NCBI RefSeq assembly: GCF_042453785.1
Contig: NC_091676.1
Coordinates: 1,495,501 to 1,559,500 of the forward strand
From: Malus domestica
Lineage: Eukaryota > Streptophyta > Magnoliopsida > Rosales > Rosaceae
Length of the DNA: 64,000 nt
Direction: 5' to 3'
Shown: one piece after another, positions 33,274-50,844 of the stretch
Numbering within the stretch: the first letter of the stretch is position 1
How the letters are laid out: every line of letters starts with the position of its first letter
Made by a program: the position numbers and the translations under genes
The notes under the pieces: model-generated
Told to the model about the DNA's origin: nothing
The model's input: only the letters and a program-made list of their open reading frames with translations
Database searches by the model: none

Positions 33274-34720
33274 TATATATATATATTACAGATTTTCAAT
33301 TGATGCAGTCCATTTCTGGGTAAACCACTTTAAATTTATTTCGTTAAAATATCATGCATATCATTGTCCATCATAATTGACTATTCAAATCTTTTGGTTA
33401 GCCTCATCAACTTTCAACGTTAACATGACCCATGCCAAAATTCATGTTTTCATAACTCATAAGAGATTCCTTTTCACGTGTGAACTTTATTTTTGTATAT
33501 AAATTTGGGTACTTTTCAAATGCAACATCTATCAATGTTGTTATACGAGAGGTAAAATGCCTCTGTTAGTTGATCTGACTAAAACCCTACCTAATTAATG
33601 GCTGATGGCCTCATTTCAGTGATTAAACCCATACCGGGTTGGAAATATTTTGATGGACGCAACCACGGGTGTTCAAATTCCAATTAACTTTGATTGAAGA
33701 AAATAAATTAATACAACTGTAGGCCAGTTAATGGTTAATAAAATAGTGTTACATTTATTTGTATCATCTTTCAGATAGAAGTAGAGTCCATAAACACATA
33801 TGGGTCTCATATTCATTAGAAAAATGATACAAGTAAATAGTAAAAGTAATATTTTTATGATCAATACTGTTGAGACGTATCAAGTTTTATAAATTTCAAG
33901 GAAAAGAAGAGGGACCTCAACACCATGCACAACTTGGCATTTTACATTCCATCCTAGAAATAATTGAGTGTAATCTCACATTCCACCCATCCATCTTTCA
34001 TCATTTGATTATTCGTTCAATGTCTTGTCCCCATGAAAAAGAAAGAGCATAGGTCGAGAACAGGTTCCTTGCTCACTCGCACATCGTTTGATTAAAATCA
34101 AATACAAGAGCACAACACAAAAGCTTTCACGAATATTTCTATGTCGGCTAATGTAGGCCACATGATGGCACTCCGCCACTCCCGCACTCTTAGCTAAAGA
34201 AGAATCAAAAGTCCTCAACGGCTTCTTGAGATGAAAAAAAGGGAGTCCACCGAAAACACTTGTCACATCATGGATCATTTACATATTATAATATGGTGAA
34301 AAACATGATTAATATCCCGTTGTTGAGAGTATATTAATAAAACCAAATATATTATAATTTGAATAGAATAATAAATCATTAAGTTACAAGCACACCAAAT
34401 TTTTTTTTTATTGTGTATACCAAGTTTTTTGAGTCGAGGGGCCAATGACAAGCCGCGTGTACCAAAATGTTTGCTAAGGGTTTTATAAAGTAGAAATTAC
34501 GTGGTATGTCAAAAGGTGGTCTAGAGTCTACTTCCTAAGAAATTTTTCAATGATAGAAACACGGTTAGATACACTGGGTGTCACAATATAAGTTGTTGAA
34601 ATTTTTTTTTTTCAAATATTCAACCACATATATTATGATACTTGGTGTACCTAACAGTATTTTTGGCACACTGAAAATTCTCTTTTACTTCACATATGGT
34701 GTACACCTAATAAACTCTTA
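33274..34720. other. Spacer-2 non-coding sequence
   Basis: Aligns with 17580-18260 and 19307-19740; the spacer-1 MITE at 18264 is absent. No gene seen. Confidence 0.6.
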
Positions 34721-35580
34721 GGCCTCGTTTGGCACGCCGTATAAGAGCACCGGATAGTATTAATAGTACGAAACAGATGTTTGGTGAGCTTCGTATTAAA
34801 TAAGCACCGGATTATTTAATACGGGCCCACTCATTTTATACACCTCCCACCCGCTTATTTATCTCAACCAAAACCTCTGTATAATTTAGTCGGGTAGAGT
34901 GTCCATCTCTCTCGCTCACTTCGTCCCCCTCTCTCTCGCTCACTTCGTCCCCCCATTGCTCCGCCACTCCTTCCTTCCCCAATAACACCGACCCCCGAAC
35001 CTCCACATCTCCTCCGCCGCTCCCAGCAACCCAACTCCTTCTTTCTGCAAAATTCTTAGAACTCGAGCTGCAAAACGCTAACTTTTCGAATTGGGTTTCT
35101 CTAGGAATTGCAGAGAATTATAGGACTGGAGATGTTTTATGAGTTTTTAGCTTAATTGCTCCCTGATTTTGTTGATGGATTTAGGCGATTTGGGGGTGGG
35201 ACGGAGAGATTTGGGACAACTTTGTGGCTGCTGGGTTCTTCCTGCATTTGACAACTTTGTTTTTTTTCTATTCTTTTTCTTTTCCAGTAATCATCAAACT
35301 GGGTTTGGGGGGTGCAGAGAGATCTGCGAAAGAGAGAGAGGGATGGAGTTTGGGGGGTGCAGAGAGATCTGCGAAAAAAAAAGATGATTTCACTTTTTTT
35401 TTTAATTTTATTTTAAGTTTGATTTCTCTTATCCGGTATAATACCAAACATAGTATAAATAATACGATTATTAATCCAATACTGCACCAAACGTCCGATT
35501 AATTTAGTCAGTACTATCCGATGACTATTTATCCTATCCAATAGAAATAGTCAGTACAGTCCGAGCTGCCAAACGAGGTC
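34721..35580. mobile_element. MITE, about 860 bp
   Basis: Left end GGCCTCGTTTGGCACGCC, right end GAGCTGCCAAACGAGGTC, inverted. The flanks read TTA and TAA, so a TA or 3-bp duplication. The empty site occurs at about 19772 and 38450 (CTTCTAAA context). Relative of the split element at 20652. Small frames only. Confidence 0.8.
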
Positions 35581-35694
35581 TAAAAGATGAGAATCCATCC
35601 AATCGAAATCAAGGGCCAAAGCTCCACAGGGTCTCTTGGTGCATTTGCTTGTGGTCCTCCTTGAAAATTGGACTAGGGTTTTGACAAAGTCTTC

Positions 35695-35868
35695 CTATCT
35701 AAATATCCGACACAACGTTTACATCTCCATTATTTGGCCCTCCTTGGTACGTGTTCAACTTTCGAATAATGACACAAATTACTATCTAAATATCCGACAC
35801 AACGTTTACATCTCCATTATTTGGCCCTCCTTGGTACGTGTTCAACTTTCGAATAATGACACAAATTA
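35695..35868. repeat. 87-bp tandem duplication
   Basis: CTATCTAAATATCCGACACA begins at 35695 and again at 35782, exactly 87 bp apart. The single-copy form is at about 19870 and 38560. Confidence 0.9.
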
Positions 35869-36690
35869 CTAAAGTTCCTTTGGATTGATTGGTTATGTAA
35901 CGGCACAAGAGTACTACAAAGTACAAAGTACGTACGAGTGAGGAAATGTCCAAAAGATGAATAATTTACATATTACAATATGGTGAAAAACATGATTAAT
36001 ATCCCGTTGTTGAGGGTATATTAATAAAATTAAATACATATATTATAATTTTAATAAAATAGTAAATCACTAAGTTACAAGTACGCTAAAAAATATTTCG
36101 TTGTGTCTACCAAGCCTTTTGAGTCAAGGGGCCAATGAGAAGCTGCGTTACCAAAAATTTTGCTAAGGGTTTTATAAAGTAGAAATTACATGGTATATCA
36201 AAAGGTGGTCTAGAGTCTACTTCCCGAGAAAATTTTCAGTGTCGGAAACAAGACTCAATACACCAAGTGTCATAATACAAGTGGTTGTATTTTTAACCAC
36301 ATATATTGAGCAATACTAGGTAGGCCAAATTTTTTAAACCAAAATTACAAACTAAATGTTGTGGTTGTAGATGGTTAGATTATTAATTAAGTGTCGATTA
36401 GCGTGTTTGTTTCTTATTGGTGACAAGTCATTTGATTTGCACTTTGGTATAAAAAATTTGATCTTCCTAGCACTACTCCACATATATTATGGCACCACGC
36501 AGTACCAGGACAAGGAGAAATTTTTAGTTGTGACAGGAACACAAATGGTACACCACGTGTTTTAATATGAGTGGTAAGAAATTTTATTTTTTAAGTTATT
36601 AACTTTTTAGCGCACATATCTCACTATTTGTATAGTGACACGTGATGTACCACCCTGTGTACCGATCACACTGAAAAATCTCTCAAGGAC
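35869..36690. other. Spacer-2 sequence, second copy of a local module
   Basis: 35980-36310 repeats 34295-34640 (GAAAAACATGATTAATAT context); a third copy starts at 38085. The inter-gene module is therefore itself repeated about three times. No gene seen. Confidence 0.55.
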
Positions 36691-36818
36691 CATGACCTTT
36701 GCTTCCTTATTTTCCTCTTTTTCTTTCTCTTCCACCCAATCCCAACCGTTGGATCCTTAACCCAACGCAATTGACTTCATCCGTACAAGTTGTAGAACCA
36801 CGCAATACAATGACCTTA
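36691..36818 (+). pseudogene. PMEI 5' remnant, interrupted by a transposon
   Basis: A hydrophobic signal peptide (FLIFLFFFLFHPIPTVG) and, after a one-base frame change, IDFIRTSCRTTQYNDL, the classic N-terminus of PMEI with its first cysteine. The frame stops at the TTA target of the element at 36819; no PMEI sequence resumes clearly after it. It carries the Cys-hairpin region that the 30752 remnant lacks. Confidence 0.65.
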
Positions 36819-37895
36819 GGCCATCTCCAACCGAAGGGTCCAGAAGGCCGAAAATAGCCCTAAAATCGTCTCCAACCGAGGGCTAGGCCAGAAGGCTCGG
36901 GAATCTGGGAGGGCCGCACGGAATTTCAAAGGGCCAAAGGGCCAAAGGGCTGGCTGCTTTCGACCAGCCAGCCCCGGGCTGGCTATTTTTTTTTTATAGT
37001 TTTGTTATTCCTGTCGGTTATAACCGACAGGAATACATGCTATTATTTAATATACTAAATAATGGTGTATTCCTGTCGGTTATAACCGACAGGATTTTAA
37101 AAAAAAATTCAAATGAAACGGCTACTAGCCGTTGCATTTGATTTGATTTTTTTTTACATTATTATTATTATTATTTATTTACAAAAAATTTCATATAACT
37201 TCTATTTTTTCCTATAACTTCTATTTCACAAAATTTGGTTCATATTTTTTTTAAATTCCATTTTTTTCCTATAACTTCTATTTCACAAAATTGTTTCATA
37301 TTTTTTTTTCCTATAACTTCTATTTCACAAAATTTATTTCATATTTTTTTTAAATTCCATTTTTTTCCTATAACTTCTATTTCACAAAATTTATTTCATA
37401 TTGTTTTTTAAATTCCATTTTTTTTCTATAACTTCTATTTCACAAAATTTGTTTCATATTTTTATTTTGAATTCCATTTTTTTCCTATAACTTCTATTTG
37501 ACAAAATTTGTTTCATGTTTTTTTTTTAAATTCCATTTTTTTCCTATAACTTCTATTTGACAAAATTTGTTTCATATTTTTTTTAAATTCTATTTTTTTT
37601 TCCTATAACTTCCTAAGCCATTATACAACATTAAATTAAATTAAGTAACATGAAACAACGTTAAACAATATGAAACAACATTAAATAACATTAACCAACA
37701 TAAAAATTATACAACATGAAACTTAAACAACATTTTAGTTGTAGTTTTTAAATAATAAATTATGTTTGGCCCTCGGTTGGAGACGGAGGCAAATATGGTC
37801 ATGTACTGTTCATTAAAATATTAATATCTTGGGGAATCTTGGAGGGCCAGAGGGCTAAAACGAGCCCTCTGGCCAGCCCTCGGTTAGAGATGGCC
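36819..37895. mobile_element. PIF/Harbinger-like element, 1077 bp, with internal array
   Basis: Ends GGCCATCTCCAACC and GGTTAGAGATGGCC (inverted), flanked by TTA at 36816-36818 and 37896-37898. GAGGGCTGGCC-type subterminal motifs occur at both ends. Two copies of the dyad CCTGTCGGTTATAACCGACA lie near 37010 and 37075. A ~58-bp array (TTTTTTCCTATAACTTCTAT units) fills 37190-37620. Confidence 0.85.
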
Positions 37896-37898
37896 TTA

Positions 37899-39350
37899 GC
37901 TATGCCTCCCTTTCCTGCTGATTCTAAATCAACTATGAAAACTCCTTTCATTGGCTAGTCCAGATTCAGCGTACAGAAAAAAAAAAAAGCCTTAATACTT
38001 CACAATAAAAACCTAATGAAGTTCTTTTCTACTATATAAACCCCCTGTCCCAAGGAAAAGAAAAAAACCTTGATCTCCTTGATATGGTGAAAAACATGAT
38101 TAATATGCCAGTTGCTGAGAGTATATTAATAAAATCAAATACATATATATAATTTGAATAAAATAGTAAATCACTAAGTTACAAGCTGCGTGTACGAAAA
38201 TTTTAGCCAAATGTTTTACAAAGTAGAAACTATGTGGTATATCAAAAGGTGGTCTAGAGTCTACTTCACGAGAATTTTTTCAGTGCTGGAAACATGGCTC
38301 GATACACCAAGTGTCATAATACAAGTGATTGTAATTTTTTCTTTTCAAGTATCAAACCATTTATATTATGATATTTGTTGTACCGAACTGTGTTCTTAGC
38401 ACACTGGAAAATCTCTCTTACTTCACCTATGGTGTACACCTAATAAACTTCTAAAAGATGAGAATCCATCCAATCGAAATCAAGGGCCAAAGCTTGACAG
38501 AGTCTCTTGGTGCATTTGCGAGTGGTCCTCTTTGAAAATTGGACAAGGGTTTTGACACTCTTCCTAACTAAATATTCGACGCAACGTTTACATCTCCATT
38601 AATTATTTGGCCCTCCTTTGTACGTGTTCAGCTTTCGAATATACTGACACAAATTACTAAAGTTGCTTTGGATTTATTAGTTATTTAACGGACACAAGAG
38701 TACTGCAAAGTACGTACGAGTGAGGGAATGTCCAAAAGATCAATCTGATACTTTTTTGAAAGAAATCGAGGAAATTAAACTGCTGTAAGTTAGACTTTTA
38801 AGGAATGATACTGATTGGTCTTAATTTATAACAAAATCTCAACAGTAATTTGTCGAAAGATTTTGATTTAAGCGATATTATTGCTTTAAGCTCACTAAAA
38901 ACTCATGAGAGAGTTTGAACACGAAACACTATTAGTTGTAGAAAACAGCCTTATCCACCAAATCAATTCAGTATTACAATTTCTATGGCCAAAGTGGTAA
39001 AACTTTCGTCTTCCATCCCTGTCTTTATATACAGCTGATCATACAAGGACGAACTACAAAGAATCATGACTCCGAGTCAATTGTCCGCATTTATGTTTTA
39101 GTCTTCCACCGTCTTATGTTGTGGCCTAAAAGGTCGATCGCTCCCAACTGGCATATAGGGACTGATGAAAATTTTGAGTAGAAATTTTATTGTCTCGCAT
39201 TGGTCACTATCAAAAGATTCCCTCAATTTATAAGGCTTGGTTCCTTATAAAAAGTGATTGGAGTGATAAAGTCTACATAACCTATTTATCCCCGAAAGAA
39301 AAACCTTTACCGCACGTACACCAATCACGTAAGCCCTACAAAGGCAAGTT
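37899..39350. other. Spacer-2 sequence upstream of PME copy 3
   Basis: 37922-38060 resembles the PMEI promoter at 30550-30670 (ACTATATAAACCCCC) but no PMEI coding follows. 38085-39170 aligns with 19490-20500. No gene seen. Confidence 0.55.
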
Positions 39351-39356
39351 GTGGTC

Positions 39357-39365
39357 TATAAAAAA
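39357..39365 (+). promoter_or_regulatory. TATA box of PME copy 3
   Basis: TATAAAAAA about 45 bp before the start codon, with flanks like those of copy 2. Confidence 0.7.
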
Positions 39366-39408
39366 GTCCCCGTTGGCCCTCTGAAGATCACAGATCAAAG
39401 TTCAAACC

Positions 39409-42333
39409 ATGGAGTTCAATGCATATTTTCTTGTGTTCTTTTCTCTTCTATTCGTGCTGCAGTATAGTTCTTGTAGAATCACTGCACCATGCAGTCAAAC
39501 CCCATACCCTCAAGTGTGTCGCCATTACATTAACACTAACCTCTTATCAACCCTAGATCGTCACCAAAGGTTTGCAGTTCGTGACTTGGCACTTAAAGTG
39601 TCCATGGACCAAGCCCTTAAAGCTCATCAACTTGTCTCGTCCTTGAACTTGAACTCATTGGACGGTGACCATACTCGAGCCAAGGGGGCCTGGAATGACT
39701 GCTTGGAGCTCTACGAGGATACCGTTGACAAGCTCAACCGTTCCATCGGCTCCACCAATGCCCTTGATGTCAATACATGGTTGAGTGCATCGCTTACTAA
39801 TCAACAGACATGCCAAAATGGTTTCAAAAACCTCAACATTCCTAGTTCTCATTTGCAATCTTTCCCAAACTACGTCACGCTCTCAACCAACTTGTCCAAG
39901 ATGCTTAGCAACTCACTATCAATACACAAGGTCTCAACTTCTTCATCAGCTCTACATTTTAGCAAACAAGTTCGTGGAAGACGACGGCGTTTGCTTTCGG
40001 ATGATGGGTTCCCAGAATGGGTTTCAGCCGCTGATCGAAAGCTGCTACAATCGATAGGTAGCGGACCAAACGCTGATATGGTAGTAGCACAAGACGGGTC
40101 CGGGAATTACAAGTCAATTTCTGAAGCTGTGGATGCTGCGTACAAGCTACAGGGTGGGGCGACTAAAAGGTTTGTCATACACGTGAAGGCAGGAGTTTAC
40201 AGAGAAAATATCGAGATTAAGAGGACAATGAAGAACATCATGTTCATTGGAGATGGTATCGATGCAACGATTGTCACAGGGAATAAAAATGCCCAAGATG
40301 GTTCAACTACATATCGCTCTGCCACATTTGGTAAGTATGAGTTGAAACAATAATGAACTTTGAATCAGTTTAAGGGGTATTTGGACTCAACAAACCCCAT
40401 CACCTTAAGTTAATTTTGAAACTTTAGGTGGCGTCACAGTTAGATACTAATTGATTGAAGACCAAATTAATTAAGGGTCATTTTGGTTCTGGTCACTAAT
40501 CAATCTAGTTGTTAGAATGAAATCTTATTTGTTTAAATAGTTTGATCAAGGTCCCTAGCATCATTTAAGGGATTTAGCTCATGCATTTATGCACTCAATA
40601 TCCCACAAATTATGAAATTTAAAAAAATCCAAATAATATTGTTACAAATATAACAATGACTTAAAAATCAATAATAAAGTAATTTGTTCTTTACATAGTT
40701 CTAGCAAAAAAAAAAATGTACCCACGTAATTATTAATATAGTGCAAGAAATAACTATTTGATATATTTTAAAACATAAAAGAAACATATAATATGATTAG
40801 CATGGGTACGTTCATAAAAAAAAACTATTGGTATATTAAATTAAAAGTATGGGTACATATTAAAATTCAAAACTATGGGTGCAAATTTAATTGAAAATAG
40901 AGGTACATATTAAAATTCAAAATTATGGATATAAATTAAAACTAAAAGGAATATTGGTATAATTTTTTTAAAAAATAGGACACAAATTATAGATAGAAAT
41001 ATATGAAAAAAATACTAAAAATATTATATTTGAAAATATTAATACTTTTTTTAAATTGACATAGAAGGACTTGTAAATAATTTAATATTCAATTAATGGC
41101 ATGAAGAAAAGTCAAGGGATCTTGATCAAAAACAAAAAAAGAATAAGGTTTCAATTATTAAGAAGGATAAATGAGGGATGACCGAATTTATCCTTTAATT
41201 AATTAAGTCATGATCGATTTGAAAGTGCTAGAGAGACCAACTATTTAGATTAAAATTTGTAAACTATATGACGCGGTTGTTGATGATGAAATTATTACCT
41301 AAGTGTTAATTAACGTGTTTATTTCTTACTAGTGACACATCACATGGTTTGTAAATTAGTCTATCATATTATTCTTCACTTAAAGCATGTTTTGTAAATC
41401 AAATAACATTATTATTGATAATTGAATTATTAAATATGAATTAACGTACTTAATTTGTATCATTACTCCTACTCAAATTATAAAGCTATTTACCAGATCC
41501 TGCTTTTCCTTTTACTTTAATTTTTTTTGTTCCTTTTCTTGACAAGATTTAAATACTGATAACCTAGCTAATTACATGCCACGTGAATAGTTACAAGTGT
41601 TTCTCCTAGTATACATCTAATAGTTCACAAAATTAATAAACTGTTCACTTAAAATTCAGGGGCTACCGGAGATGGCTTTATTGCTCAAGACATGACATTC
41701 GAAAACACTGCCGGACCACAGAAACACCAAGCCGTGGCACTCCGCTCCGGCTCCGATCATTCAGTCTTCTACCGTTGCAGCTTCAAGGGTTACCAAGACA
41801 CCTTATACGTGTATTCCCAACGCCAATTCTACCGCGACTGCAACATATACGGCACGGTCGACTTCATCTGCGGCGACGCTACGGTTGTGCTCCAAAATTG
41901 CAACATCTACGCGAGGAAACCAATGAGCAACCAAGTAAACACCGTGACAGCGCAGTCTAGGACCGACCCGAATGAAAACACAGGCATTGTTATTCATAAT
42001 TCGCGAATCACGGCTGCAGAACAAGGTTCGTTTAAGACGTACTTGGGTAGGCCGTGGAAAGAGTACTCTAGGACGGTAATTATGAAGAGTAATCTTGATG
42101 GGATCAATCCTGCTGGTTGGTTTCCGTGGAGTGGAAGCTTTGCCCTCTCCACACTTTATTACGGGGAGTACATGAACTCCGGCGCTGGAGCTGGTACTGG
42201 AGGGAGGGTCAACTGGCCCGGTTATCGTGTTATAACGAGTGCAGTGGAGGCCGGAAAGTTTACGGTTGGGAACTTTTTGGCCGGAGATTCGTGGATTCCG
42301 GGGACCAGAGTTCCATTTACAGCTGGTCTATGA
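39409..42333 (+). CDS. Pectin methylesterase with PMEI pro-domain, copy 3 (complete, 531 aa)
   Basis: Exons 39409-40330 and 41660-42333; phase-1 intron of 1329 bp, enlarged by a 722-bp transposon. Signal peptide, four PMEI cysteines, RRRRLL site and PME motifs (GVYREN, QAVALR, QDTL, DFICG, LGRPW) are all present. Compared with copy 2 it has two in-frame losses in the catalytic domain: five residues just before [12 protein letters not shown] and one Leu in [11 protein letters not shown]. The first lies close to the active-site Arg motif. Like copy 2 it has Cys in place of Phe in DFIFG. The frame is open throughout; whether the enzyme is active is uncertain. Confidence 0.93.
40476..41197. mobile_element. 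AT-rich MULE-like element in the PME copy 3 intron, 722 bp
   Basis: Flanked by the 11-bp repeat AATTAATTAAG (40465-40475, 41198-41208); the introns of copies 1 and 2 lack it. Contains GGGTACA-type runs and a GATCTTGATCAAAAA stretch also in the element at 2912. Confidence 0.8.
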
Positions 42334-42717
42334 TAATGCATGCATATGGTTGTGGAGAGAAGTTGTTTGAATGGTTAGGGAGGGACTTGTCACAATTGTG
42401 TATTGTTGTGTGCGGATAGTGACCTAAAGTAAAAATCGTCACATAGCTTGTTTTTAGCTTCCTTCTGGTAATTATATCCCGTTCATCCCTCCTGTAATGC
42501 AGTAAATATTTTCAAACTCTTACCTCATGTTATTATGGTGTTATTAATTGAGAACTTGTTTGAAAGTGCTTATAAAATAAATAAAAGTGTTGTTGGTGAA
42601 AATATTTTTAGAACTAATTCTTGATAAATATGTAGGTGAATCCTGAAAAGACAATTTAAGTGCTTTTAGAACTCAAAAATATTTTTTTTTAAATGTTTTC
42701 AATCATTTTAAAAACAA
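42334..42717 (+). other. 3' flank of PME copy 3 and end of the duplicated block
   Basis: Aligns with the flanks of the other copies up to TTTTAAAAACAA, where similarity stops, so 42717 is a duplication breakpoint. Confidence 0.7.
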
Positions 42718-43999
42718 AGGGATCTGCAAAGGCAATTTCCGTCATTTGCTTTCGCTACCCGCTGTAGCTTTTGAATTCTGTCTTCTTTATGGTCTAAAAG
42801 AGGGAAAAAAGGGATCTGCAATGGCTCCTCTCCATCTTTAAATATTCAATTCTCTATAGCATGTTTTCAAAATTTCCCAATTCATGAAAGGCCGTGGATT
42901 GAGGGAGATACATGGCGGTCTGGTAGTGATTGTTCAAGAATGAGTTTTTCTCTTTAATTTCTCCGATTACAGTTTTGCCGATTTTCTTTCGATCTCCCTT
43001 TCTTGTCTATGCTGTTTTCTTGTCCCTTGTGATTATATAAAAGCATCATTCAGATCCACACAAAAAATCCTGATTTGAATTTGGGATGTTCTTGGCTAAA
43101 ACTTGATGGATTTAAGAATTAATTAGTTTTCAATCTTAAATTAAACTAGTAACAATTGTTCTCACAGTACTTCATTGATGTCTCCTTAGGAGTTTGGATG
43201 GTCTAGAACGCCATTGGAGCGAAAGACAAGAACCAGAGACGACAACGGAAGCTAACATTTGAAGGAGAATTTTTTTTGTCGCCCACCGCTTTAGAATTTT
43301 GAATAGTAAAATTTAATTACACAACAGAGTAGTCACGTGTTTTATTTTTATTGGCCGAGATCCTTGATCCTTTTCCTGGGGATTTCGAGAATTCCGTAAT
43401 CGTGACCGTTCATCGTATATCGTGCAATCGGTTTTCGTTAGGAAATATTTATATTTAATTGTAAATTTTAAATAATTTTTTATCGCACGATATACAATGA
43501 ACGGTCACGATCACGGAATCGCCGGTTTCCGACTTCCGGGACCCTGGAAAAAATTCTCCCGCTTACAAGTTACATTAGCCGTTGATTGTGGCTACTACTG
43601 TGCCACGTGTAGCAAAAAGGAAGCCAATTTCTCACGCATTTCAGCATCTCGAACAGAGAATTGAACGGATTTTAACCGTGGGATAAAGTAAGACACGAAG
43701 ACTTGATTAGATGAAAAGTTAAGTCAAAATGAAAATGATTTTCGAGGGGCAAAGCGACATTCACAAACGCTTTCGGGGACCAGATACGCACTTGCAAAAA
43801 GCAAATTATACATTGGTTCAAAGCACACCAGATTTGGACAAGAGATTGCAAAACGTAGTTCGCATTATTTTGGACGAACAAAAATTGTTGGCATCGGAGT
43901 CCGACAGACCCATCAAAGTTACAAAAAAGGTTCTCTTATTACCAATACCTTTGATGAAAACAAGCCGGTCCTTGTTCATGGGATTTTAGAGATGTGGAT
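42718..43999. other. Intergenic region with an imperfect hairpin
   Basis: 43400-43520 holds inverted arms (CGTGACCGTTCATCGTATAT and its complement) of a small foldback. The frame at 43729-43989 has no recognisable product. The 3' UTR of the phosphoglucomutase gene probably extends here. Confidence 0.5.
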
Positions 44000-49406
<5,407 letters not shown>

Positions 49407-50335
49407 TCTGCTCGCTGAGAACAAAACGCGATTCAAATCACAGAGAGAGGTAGAGAGAGAAAGAGAGATCGGAGATTGGAGTTTAGAGAGAGAAAGAAAG
49501 AGAGATTTATAACGGAACTGGAAGGTGACGAAGTGTGCTACGATTTACGCCAAATTTAATTTAGGTGAGTGAATGATAGACGTAAAAGATGGACGTGGAA
49601 GATTGGAGAGTGACGAGGAAGATGGGATCGGATGACCTTTTTCTGCGAATACTGTAAAAATATTCTCCACGTAGCACGTTCGGTACCTATTCCTGTTACT
49701 TTTAGCCGTTGATCTTTGTTTTACTTTTATAGTCTGCCGCTGATCTTTATCGGCGTGTTTCCTGAGACAAAGAGAGAGCGATTCCCACGGATTGTGTTTT
49801 TACTTCACTACCCCGCTGATTGCGTGCTAAGTCCCCCTACGACCGGTACTGTCGTTCAATTCTACGCCTTTTTTTTTAGTTTGTTAGAACCAACAATATT
49901 ATGTACATTAACAGAATGAAAGAGTGGCTAATCTCACAATTAGATTCGACAATTTTTTACAGGACTTGTTAACATGACATTTAAGCGACACGAAAAATAA
50001 GCGATTTTGAGTCAACATGATAACTAATTAGGTCACAAGATAATAATCCGTTAATAACGAATCCTTAACAAGTTTACACAAGGGTAATATGCAAATAACC
50101 CTTTTTGACACGTTAAGAAAAAATTTATTTTGATCATTTTAATTTTTAAACTACTAAAAAACATATTATAAAATACAATAGTCATGGTGTATATGTATTT
50201 ATGTATTATTGTATTATTATTTTATATAAATTTAACATTGAAAATAAATATATCAAGTAATTAAAAATAACAAACACATTACAAATTAAAAAATATCAAG
50301 TAATTTAAACATATCAAACACATTTGAATGATTTA
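49407..50335. other. Phosphoglucomutase 5' region and intergenic sequence
   Basis: 49440-49505 is a GA-rich tract, probably the leader (CT-rich on +). The rest is AT-rich and no gene is seen. Confidence 0.5.
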
Positions 50336-50839
50336 TGTTTCTACCATACTTGACCAATCCCGAAACTACTGAGCATCGGTCAACGTTATACCGTCAAGGA
50401 CCCTGAAGAGTTTCCCTCCAACCAGGAGGCCAATCACAACGCGACTTGTGTCGACATTAGAAGCCAATCATAGCGCGACACGTGTCAACATCAGAAGCCA
50501 ATCACAACACGACACGTAATAAAACTAGAAACTCTCTTCTATAAATAGAGATCATTCTCTCACAATATTTCCTAATGTCATTTGTATTAAATCATTCACT
50601 AGTACTCACTAAAGGAGAGTTTGAACCTATGTACTTGTGTAAACCTTTCATAATTAATTAGAACTCCTCTACTCCATAGACGTAGCCAATCTGGGTGAAC
50701 CACATACATCTTGTGTTTGCTTCCATGTCCCTATCCATTTACATACTTATTCACACTAGTGACCGGAGCAATCTAGCGAATGTCACAAACTTAACATTTT
50801 CTGTTGTACCAAAGTCCTCACTGATTTTGTGCATCAACA
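50336..50839 (+). mobile_element. Solo LTR of the 11.3-kb element family, 504 bp
   Basis: Starts TGTTTCTACCATACTTGACC, ends GCATCAACA, and is flanked by ATTTA (50331-50335 and 50840-50844). Homologous to 4300-4816 over its length, with the CCAAT repeats, TATAAATA and 3' end. The third CACGTG is lost by a small deletion. Confidence 0.93.
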
Positions 50840-50844
50840 ATTTA

